A DNA stretch of 64,000 nt from Pycnococcus provasolii (Eukaryota > Chlorophyta > Pseudoscourfieldiophyceae > Pseudoscourfieldiales), in contig CP150580.1 in NCBI GenBank assembly GCA_049487715.1, positions 310,001 to 374,000 of the forward strand. The letters are read 5' to 3'. Shown in pieces: positions 57,939 through 64,000 of the stretch. The notes under the pieces are model-generated. The model ran no database searches. It saw only the letters and a program-made list of their open reading frames with translations, and was not told where the DNA came from. The first letter of the stretch is position 1. Each line of letters begins with the position of its first letter. A program made the translations under genes and the position numbers.

Positions 57939-58302
57939 ATGTTTTTAAGTTAAAAAAATATGACAAGGGAAACCGATATGATCCCCGGGATTTTCACCAT
58001 CGCCATGTAACTCAAACAAACCCCGATTTATTCTCGGACCCATTGTAAAATCTGATGTCTCTGGGAACCGAAAATGACAGCCCGACTATATTTTACGACC
58101 AACGCCTTTTTTTCTCGGCGCAGACGTGTCGTCGATGCTGGCGTCGCTACAGGGGTAGTGGTGAAAGAGGTTATTCCTCCCTTGGCCTGTGGCGTCTGAC
58201 CTACGACCATCGACGCCTTTGACTACTCAACCGCGCTAGGTCGGCCTGAACCTACGAGGCTACGACCATCGTCTGCGTTTGCTCTCGCGTCGCTGCCGAA
58301 TA
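57939..58302. other. Intergenic, short repeats
   Basis: The motif CTACGACCATCG occurs at about 58200 and 58262, and CGACGCC/GGTCGGCC-like elements lie nearby. No tRNA-like or coding feature seen. Confidence 0.35.
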
Positions 58303-59454
58303 ATGCATGCGATGTCTCCTTTGGGAAGCAACCATCACAAGCTAGCTGCCGCTGCAGTGGAGAAAACTGACGACGAGAAGAAGCATCTGCTTCCAATCGG
58401 CGCGCTTCCCTTCCCGGATGCCTTTGTGAAGTATGACGGTGACGAGGGCATCCTCAGCGAGACGATTGCGCTTCCGTTTGCGGGCAATAGGCCATCCAGC
58501 AAACTTGGAGGCGCACCATCACGCACGCCGACGCCATTCGCCTCGCGCATTGACGTCGTCGTCACGTACTTCGCCTCCGGCTTTCTGTTCGGGCCCAGAG
58601 GAACCACATTTCAGACCGTGCTTGCCAAGTGCAACCTCTTCCCGTATGTGAGGGGCGATGAGTACAAGATTGGAAGCGGATATCAGAACGCTTCGCAGCA
58701 GCCGAGTCCTGGATACCGCAAGCCGCACCGCCTCTTCGAGGTGGGAGAACGTGCCGCACCGAAGATTCTCGGGTACCTGCGATGCATCATCCAAGTGTAC
58801 CGCCGTCTCGTCTATCTGCAGCTCACCAGCTCTGACGCCACAGCGTGCGACGCGCTCGTGAAGATCAAGGGCCGACCTGTGCCATTCGCCACGTTCTTGA
58901 ACATCATCAACTCGAATGCAGAGACTGCAATCCTTCCCGTTGAGACACTTGCTCTGGCGGAGTCGCGTCTTCAGACGCATCACCTATCGGAGAGAAATCG
59001 GCACGTCATCCGCATCTTGCAGGCGCTGGCGGATATCAAGTTTACGTACATGCCACCTCTTGCGACGAAGGTTGTCGACAGCAGCAGCAGCGGTGCTGCT
59101 CTTGCTGCTGGCAGCAACAACAACAATCATCAACAAGCTGCTTGGTCGTCATTTGCTGGTCTCTCGGCTTATCATCAGAACATGTCGTCACCTGCACATT
59201 TGGCTGAAAGTTTCATCGAGACGATTGCTGTTGCGAATGGAGGTGACTTTAAGAAGAAGAGCATTAATCCACCGCAATTGTGCAACTGGCGTTGGCTATT
59301 GCGGCTATTGCTCCACATGTTCTCAAGGTGCCGGCTGGTTCTCCAACGATTCGAAAGATCATTTCGACAACAATCTATTGTCGTCGTGATTCTGGTCGGG
59401 ATTATCGTATTGTTTATGTTGTTTGATTTTTCCAAAAATGTGAAGGAAAGGTAA
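58303..59454 (+). CDS. Uncharacterised tail-anchored membrane protein
   Basis: 383 residues from the ATG at 58303 (upstream extension begins with TTG). There is no signal peptide. The central, ordered part (about 75-260) reads FASRIDVVVTYFASGFLFGP, LAKCNLFPYVRGDEYKIGSG, LGYLRCIIQVYRRLVYLQLT and VKIKGRPVPFATFLNIINSN. An Asn/Gln/Ser-rich linker follows. The very C terminus is a single hydrophobic span (SIVVVILVGIIVLFMLFDF) with five or so residues after it, the layout of a tail-anchored protein facing the cytosol. Family not recognised. The last approximately 45 nt of the gene lie in a direct repeat shared with 62381-62556. Confidence 0.7.
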   Translation: MHAMSPLGSNHHKLAAAAVEKTDDEKKHLLPIGALPFPDAFVKYDGDEGILSETIALPFAGNRPSSKLGGAPSRTPTPFASRIDVVVTYFASGFLFGPRGTTFQTVLAKCNLFPYVRGDEYKIGSGYQNASQQPSPGYRKPHRLFEVGERAAPKILGYLRCIIQVYRRLVYLQLTSSDATACDALVKIKGRPVPFATFLNIINSNAETAILPVETLALAESRLQTHHLSERNRHVIRILQALADIKFTYMPPLATKVVDSSSSGAALAAGSNNNNHQQAAWSSFAGLSAYHQNMSSPAHLAESFIETIAVANGGDFKKKSINPPQLCNWRWLLRLLLHMFSRCRLVLQRFERSFRQQSIVVVILVGIIVLFMLFDFSKNVKER

Positions 59455-59582
59455 CACCACCAACAACTAGTACTTGAAAGTACCTCACTTCTTCATTCAT
59501 TGTCGTCAAATCATCAAAAACGCATTTGGGCTCTGGGCCGTAAGGCGTTGCCACGCACTGTATCCAACATGAAAATATCGGA
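59410..59582. repeat. Direct repeat, left copy (tail of upstream gene plus relic of right-hand gene)
   Basis: 173 bp closely similar to 62381-62556. It contains the true 3' end of the tail-anchored gene (…FMLFDFSKNV) and its 3' flank. Beyond that is a broken copy of the end of the minus-strand gene that finishes at 62515 (CACGCACTGTATCCAACATG, encoding HVGYSAW/MLDTVRG depending on strand). Confidence 0.88.
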
Positions 59583-59829
59583 CTTCCTCCTCCTCAACCC
59601 CCAAAAACCACCCTCTTTATTTCAGGACAGAGAGATTTATTTGGCAAATCGCCGGGCTGCCGGGGATCCGTCGTAGAATGATCCATTGGTTTCGTTTTAT
59701 TAGCTTCCCATCAGCCCATCATCCGTCCGTGACGCTTCTTCCAGTTATTTTTTCCGTGTTTCATCACATCATCCCGATAATTTCCCCCTCCATTTATTTC
59801 CGCCATTGATTGATTGAAAGGGTTATTCC
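59583..59829. other. Leader region of the protease gene
   Basis: Low-complexity, A/T-richer flank without open frames of note. It lies inside the direct-repeat bracket. Confidence 0.35.
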
Positions 59830-62160
59830 ATGCGCCCGCTCCTGCTCCTAATAGTAGTAGTAGAGATCATGCTGCTGCATGGTGTTGTCGTCTACGCGGC
59901 GCAGTGCAAAGATGGCGAACCGTGCCGACAAGTGGGAAGCTCTTTATATCCCATATCAGCATCAGCTTCTTTGGGCGCACTCGGAAATGTCACGCTCTCG
60001 CAGGCAGGTGCGGACAAACCCGTACGCATCAACGTCGCGTACGACGACACCGGCTCGTTTCTTGGCGCGATGGGCGCATTCAAAGTGTACATCGCTGCGG
60101 ATCCTATCGACAGAGTGGACGCAGGCATGACACTCGATGAGTGCCGCGACGCACTCACGACACTGTACGATCCGGATAAGCGAGCTCCGCCACACGTCGA
60201 GTGGCGCGTTTACGTCGTCAACGGGTGTGACGGTAGCACGGGCGCGCCAGACCAGGAAGAGACGCGTGCACGAGAGAAAGTGTGTGCACTTGGTGACTTG
60301 AGCGGTAAGCACGGGTCGTTGCCTGGACCAAGCGGAACACGCACAATCGAGGATCGAAGCCTATCCGTGCACGACGTGATTGGACGAGCATTCGTTCTTG
60401 TGAATGAAAAGGCGCAAAGTGCGGCATGTGCAAACATTGCCATGAACATCGACGATGATGTCGACTTCAACAAGCCGCAGTATGTTGTCATGGAGGAAGA
60501 ACCGCCTGCGGATACTGTCAGGGCGCTCAACGAGGAGGACGCCAGCAGGAGCACTGTTGGTGGTATTACCGGTATAACGCAGCAGTGTTCTATTCCGACG
60601 CCAAAGTGCACGAGTGGTCAACAGCTCTCAGCAAATAAAGATGACACCGACGACACACGATCAGAGGATGTGACAAGGATCATCTCGCCCGAGCCAATCG
60701 AGGTGAAGCGTGGCGCGTATCCGTGGATCGTGTACATGGGCTCTTGCAGCGGAACGCTCATCGCACCGACTGTCATCTTGACCGCCGCGCACTGCGTAGC
60801 ACCGCACGGTCCGATCCGACTTGGACAGGCCGTATACATGGGGTGCAATGACGTGGCCAATCAAGTGTGTCAGGAGTCTGGGCGTATCACAGGCGTCTTC
60901 CCACATGAAAAGTACAAGGATGCGTCACTTGAAAAACATGCATACGACGTCGCCGTGCTGATTCTCGAGAAGCCGTCACGAGTTCCAGTGGCGACGCTTG
61001 CGACACGTGACGATGATCCGGCGTATTGCGCGACAAGCTTGAGCACGGTAGCTGGTTGGGGTCGAGACAACACCGGGCGACCATCCAGTGCTCTGCTGGA
61101 GGTGAATTTGCCGGTGACATCTCAGGAAAGCTGCGAGAAGGTGTGGGGCAAGGATCGCATCGGCCCTACGATGATCTGTGCAGGCTTTGACGACGGCGGG
61201 TGCGATGCTTGTCAGGGCGACTCTGGCGGTCCGATTTTCACGTCGACACAATGCGCGCCTCCTGGCACGCCTCCACGCGTGTTCGGGATTGTGAGCTGGG
61301 GATCAAAGTGCAACAAATCGAATCGCAAGCCATACGGCGTGTACACGTCCGTGGCGTCGGTGCGCGACTGGATCGCATCGAAGATGCCGGGAGGCGAGCT
61401 TGCCGATCCTGACGAGCGCGTGCTTCCGTATGTGGTTCGTTCGATCGATCAGACGACAGCATCAGATAATGAATTGTGTGCTTATCTTGGCGCCTCCGAG
61501 TGTTCTGTGCAGTCGATTGCTGATCAGTGTCCGAAGCTCTGCAGTAATTCATGCGAGTTGGTGCGAAATCTAAAGACTACTACTACTACGACGACGACGA
61601 CCATCACCACTAGAACAACACGAACGCCTAGCAGCAGCAGCAGCAGCAGCGGATCTGAATCGATACCGTCCTGCCTGAACACCCCGACGTTCGTGTGCAC
61701 CGACTCCTCCACTAACACGAAGAGCAGTTGGTGTTCAAGTGGATCGATGAGCTTCCGCGACTCTGATGGTAGAATGTACTACGGCAAGGTAACGAGCCGC
61801 ACGGACGACGAAGCTCTCGTATCGTACACAAACGGCGACAAGCAGAAATGCAGGAAGCAAAGAAGCTCTGTGTTGTTCACGGAACGCTGGCTTTGTTATT
61901 TTTCGAATGGCAGTGATCTAGGTACGAAGCACGACGCGACGTGCCGCCGAGCCTCTGCTACTAGTGGTCGCAGTGGTGGATCGTGGGCGCACGGAGCGCC
62001 CACGATTCACCACTGCAAGCGCGAAGGTGAGATGATTTGGGGCGATGCCAGGGCGATTCAGGCTTGTCGTGCGGCAGACTGTAGCTGTGCAAATTTAACG
62101 CCGTTTCCGGGGCGCACGTGCGTGGAGACCCCGAAGGGCGAGAGGCTGAGGTGCGAGTGA
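59830..62160 (+). CDS. Secreted trypsin-like serine protease with SOD-like and ShK-like domains
   Basis: 776 residues with a signal peptide (MRPLLLLIVVVEIMLLHGVV). Residues about 35-215 resemble a Cu/Zn-superoxide-dismutase fold: CALGDLSGKHGSL, then HDVIGRAFVLVNE, ACANIAM; most copper-binding His residues are absent, so it is probably not a dismutase. The S1 protease domain follows: PWIVYMGSCSGTLIAPTVIL, TAAHC (His about 318), HAYDVAVLIL (Asp about 373), CDACQGDSGGP (Ser about 465; Asp six before the Ser gives trypsin-like Arg/Lys preference), VSWGSKC. A Cys-rich ShK-type segment (CAYLGASECSVQSIADQCPK, LCSNSC) is next, then a Thr/Ser linker, and a Cys-containing C-terminal domain (YYGKVTSRTDDEALVSYTNG). 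ShK segments are common accessory modules in extracellular enzymes; no toxin role is implied. Confidence 0.85.
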   Translation: MRPLLLLIVVVEIMLLHGVVVYAAQCKDGEPCRQVGSSLYPISASASLGALGNVTLSQAGADKPVRINVAYDDTGSFLGAMGAFKVYIAADPIDRVDAGMTLDECRDALTTLYDPDKRAPPHVEWRVYVVNGCDGSTGAPDQEETRAREKVCALGDLSGKHGSLPGPSGTRTIEDRSLSVHDVIGRAFVLVNEKAQSAACANIAMNIDDDVDFNKPQYVVMEEEPPADTVRALNEEDASRSTVGGITGITQQCSIPTPKCTSGQQLSANKDDTDDTRSEDVTRIISPEPIEVKRGAYPWIVYMGSCSGTLIAPTVILTAAHCVAPHGPIRLGQAVYMGCNDVANQVCQESGRITGVFPHEKYKDASLEKHAYDVAVLILEKPSRVPVATLATRDDDPAYCATSLSTVAGWGRDNTGRPSSALLEVNLPVTSQESCEKVWGKDRIGPTMICAGFDDGGCDACQGDSGGPIFTSTQCAPPGTPPRVFGIVSWGSKCNKSNRKPYGVYTSVASVRDWIASKMPGGELADPDERVLPYVVRSIDQTTASDNELCAYLGASECSVQSIADQCPKLCSNSCELVRNLKTTTTTTTTTITTRTTRTPSSSSSSSGSESIPSCLNTPTFVCTDSSTNTKSSWCSSGSMSFRDSDGRMYYGKVTSRTDDEALVSYTNGDKQKCRKQRSSVLFTERWLCYFSNGSDLGTKHDATCRRASATSGRSGGSWAHGAPTIHHCKREGEMIWGDARAIQACRAADCSCANLTPFPGRTCVETPKGERLRCE
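61970..62016. repeat. Strong hairpin inside the protease coding region
   Basis: 21-nt arms (61970-61990 and 61996-62016) pair with one mismatch around the loop ACGGA. Core GATCGTGGGCGC / GCGCCCACGAT. It lies in codons for SGGSWAHGAPTIHHC. Confidence 0.85.
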
Positions 62161-62380
62161 CGAGCACGGAGGCTCCCAACCCAGGGAGTGCGTGTGCGTG
62201 CGTGACAACTGAAATCAGTCCGGCGGTTGTTGGCTTGACAGGGATGGCTACTGTAAAGAAGTAGTCGAATTACTTTACACTTTTTGGCGATATATATGAT
62301 TGCTATCATCATCATCACTTGAACTCTTTACTACTACTACTACTACCCGCTGTAAGATAAACTACTAAATTGACTTCGTG
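62161..62380. other. 3' flank of the protease gene
   Basis: Contains ATCATCATCATC and a CTACTACTACTACTAC run (about 62329-62347). No gene. Confidence 0.4.
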
Positions 62381-62556
62381 TTGTTTATGTTGTTTGATTT
62401 TTCCAAAAATGTGAATGAAAGGTAACAACGCCAGCAACTAGTACTTCTCAAGAAAACACCTTCTTCATTCATTGTCGTCAAATCATCAAAAATGCATTTG
62501 GGCTCTGGGCCGTTTTAGGCGTCGCCACGCACTGTATCCAACATGAAAATATCGGA
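62381..62556. repeat. Direct repeat, right copy (relic of left-hand gene plus end of the membrane-protein gene)
   Basis: 176 bp matching 59410-59582. Its left part retains the codons that end the tail-anchored gene (TTTGATTTTTCCAAAAATGT, then a stop-like GGTAA context). Its right part is the genuine C-terminal coding end of the minus-strand gene (stop at 62515). Confidence 0.88.
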
Positions 62557-64000
62557 TTTCGACTTTCGAGTGAGCATCCGATCTCGAGGCATGTGCATAA
62601 GCGGCATCGCATCCCGCAAGGCATTTTCGGCACGATCAGCACGCGCTTCCGCGTCGTCGGCACGCAACTTCTCGTCGTCGGCACGCTCATTCGCCTTGTG
62701 TAATTGCTCGTGCATCGATTTCTTAATGCCCCAGTCCCTCCATCGCACCAAGTTTTGCAGCAAGTGAAAAATCGTGAGAATCAGACTCGTGAAGCCTGTC
62801 ACCTTGTCCGTTGGTTTTCCTCCAGCTTGCGGATGGAAAAGGAATGTCATAGTGATGCCAGCCTGAGCAACATCCTCCAAAACACTCATACCCATGCCCC
62901 ATATGCGCATCCACGAAGGTGGGGGTATGTCGTCACGGCCGTCGATACGCTTAAACCATGGTAGAAGGTCAATCAACTCAATCTCCAGAGGAACCAAAAA
63001 CACAGTCTCGAATACCAACACGGATGTGTTCAGATAGTAGAGCAAACCACACGGGCATTTGGAACGACGAGTATCCTTCATCCACTGGTGCATCTGCTTG
63101 CGTCGACGGTTGAGTACGACCGACCACGGAATGAATGTCATCGCGTAGCTGAAGATGAGGAAGAATGCATTCGCGACAGCCAGGCGGTATACGACGCATT
63201 TGCCTGGACTGCCGTCAGGATTCAAATTTGTTCTGGGCCACGTGCACGACCCGTCCCGATCCGTCACATAATCAGGACGCTCGAGCACCTCGTCTTCCAG
63301 CCATGTCCTCGTTCCTGCGTCATCTATCTCGATCCAGTTGATGGTGTCGTTGAGCTCCGTCGTCAGTGCACTGGCAAACATGTACACGCCAAGCATGATG
63401 TCCGTGACCGTGTTGCCAGCTGATATCATGCACTCGAGCGGTGTGGTGCTATGCACACCGTCAATTGGCCATGCGAGATCGAAGATCCACAACTTGTACT
63501 CCGCATACAAGAAAGCCAAGAAGATCGAGAGAATAGAAAGCAAGAGAATGAGCACGATGTCCATTCCCACGAAACTGCCTGAGCTCACAACGCTCGCTTT
63601 GGCTGTGCCAGAATCCTTAATCAGGGAAGGAAAGCTGATCTTAGACTGAGCATTGACGAGAAATTTTTCGGACGGGTGCGGAAATGTGAGGAAGATGTTC
63701 TCGCCAACTCCCACAAGCTTGGTGAGGTTGATGGTCGATCGGATGCCACCAGGCTTGATGCTGAGACTTTTGCCAATGCCTAAGAGGCTCGTGCCCAAGG
63801 CATCGAGATTGGTGAGTTTCTCGCCTTCGACGGTGACAAATCCTCCGACACCTGTCAGGTGCTCGAGTCCAGTGAGACTTTGCAGATTTTCATTGCCTTT
63901 GATCTCCAAGTCTCCCCTGATCGTGGCGATGTTGCCGAGACCGCTGAGATCATGCAGCTCTTTGTTGTGATGCACAAGGACGTCGCCGTTGACATGACTG
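62515..64000 (-). CDS. Multi-pass membrane protein with repeated beta/Leu-rich ectodomain (partial)
   Basis: The frame is open to the window edge, so the N terminus is missing; at least 494 residues remain. The first approximately 110 visible residues form a repetitive pattern (HVNGDVLVHHNKELHDLSGL; GNIATIRGDLEIKGNENLQS; LTGLEHLTGVGGFVTVEGE; LTNLDALG) like receptor-L/LRR-type solenoids. Four or more hydrophobic spans follow: MDIVLILLLSILSIFLAFLY, VYRLAVANAFFLIFSYAM, LLYYLNTSVLVFETVFLVPL and a weaker LILTIFHLLQNLV. A short charged coiled coil (KANERADDEKLRADDAEARA) and a basic tail end the protein. Function unknown; an ectodomain plus multiple spans suggests a surface receptor or channel-like protein. 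Its stop codon lies inside the duplicated 176-bp segment. Confidence 0.75.
   Translation of the reverse strand, partial: SHVNGDVLVHHNKELHDLSGLGNIATIRGDLEIKGNENLQSLTGLEHLTGVGGFVTVEGEKLTNLDALGTSLLGIGKSLSIKPGGIRSTINLTKLVGVGENIFLTFPHPSEKFLVNAQSKISFPSLIKDSGTAKASVVSSGSFVGMDIVLILLLSILSIFLAFLYAEYKLWIFDLAWPIDGVHSTTPLECMISAGNTVTDIMLGVYMFASALTTELNDTINWIEIDDAGTRTWLEDEVLERPDYVTDRDGSCTWPRTNLNPDGSPGKCVVYRLAVANAFFLIFSYAMTFIPWSVVLNRRRKQMHQWMKDTRRSKCPCGLLYYLNTSVLVFETVFLVPLEIELIDLLPWFKRIDGRDDIPPPSWMRIWGMGMSVLEDVAQAGITMTFLFHPQAGGKPTDKVTGFTSLILTIFHLLQNLVRWRDWGIKKSMHEQLHKANERADDEKLRADDAEARADRAENALRDAMPLMHMPRDRMLTRKSKSDIFMLDTVRGDA

Noticed and set aside
1-64000. tRNA or rRNA genes
   Set aside because: I scanned for B-box-like GGTTCGA-N-CC patterns with matching context and found none outside coding regions; a covariance-model search would be needed to exclude them.

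Overview
The window is nuclear DNA from a unicellular eukaryote. Most genes have no introns. The few introns I could place are short GT-AG introns of about 90-340 nt. Genes are tightly packed: four convergent pairs have stop codons only about 30-70 nt apart. The gene set points to a photosynthetic protist, most likely a green (chlorophyte/prasinophyte-type) alga: a SWEET sugar transporter, a thylakoid-type bestrophin channel, a plant-type HIR/band-7 protein, SKP1, a SPPPP-rich wall-type protein and a plant-style Ty1/copia remnant. This assignment rests on gene content only; other algal groups are not excluded.

Layout. 1-646 (-): 5' part of SKP1. 647-2326: intergenic with a decayed inverted-repeat element. 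2327-4051 (+): unrecognised protein. 4103-12759 (-): very large coiled-coil, acidic-motif protein with one break in the reading frame. 12760-14233: intergenic with a possible dioxygenase fragment. 14234-17281 (+): two glycosyltransferase domains fused. 18162-19190 (+): HIR protein with one intron. 19881-20768 (+): short-chain dehydrogenase. 21193-24234 (+): ribosome-maturation GTPase EFL1. 24302-25306 (-): TMEM65-like mitochondrial membrane protein. 25416-29654: a young nested transposon complex. 29754-30674 (+): 2-oxoglutarate dioxygenase-like. 30864-31997 (+): FAM86-like methyltransferase. 32036-34237 (-): vWA-like protein. 34346-35044 (-): SWEET. 35409-39749 (+): ribosome-biogenesis GTPase BMS1. 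39780-40850 (-): RING protein. 40965-44402 (+): peroxisomal AAA ATPase PEX1. 45443-46777 (-): unrecognised. 47982-49275 (-): two-exon glycosyltransferase-like protein. 49829-51763 (+): proline-rich single-pass membrane protein. 53026-56061 (-): TPR-DnaJ co-chaperone. 56664-57938 (+): bestrophin channel. 58303-59454 (+): tail-anchored unknown. 59830-62160 (+): secreted trypsin-like multidomain protease. 62515-64000 (-): multi-pass membrane protein cut by the window edge.

The strongest discovery is at 25416-29654. A Ty1/copia-type element on the minus strand has 287-bp LTRs (29363-29649 intact; 25421-25577 plus 28271-28407 interrupted) that are identical by eye, and a 5-bp target duplication CACCC. 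Its 3' LTR is split by a 2,693-bp DNA transposon (25578-28270) with perfect 16-bp terminal inverted repeats and a 7-bp target duplication ATTAGAC. The transposon carries reading frames that match no transposase I recognise. Because the host LTRs are identical, both insertions must be recent.

Other signs of recent rearrangement are: about 175-bp direct repeats bracketing the trypsin-like gene and carrying the tail ends of both neighbouring genes; a fragment of the TPR-DnaJ gene copied next to its 3' end; and an approximately 200-bp sequence found directly behind the stop codons of two unrelated genes 27 kb apart. Two genes serve ribosome assembly (EFL1, BMS1). The rest look like independent housekeeping or surface genes; I see no operon-like logic.
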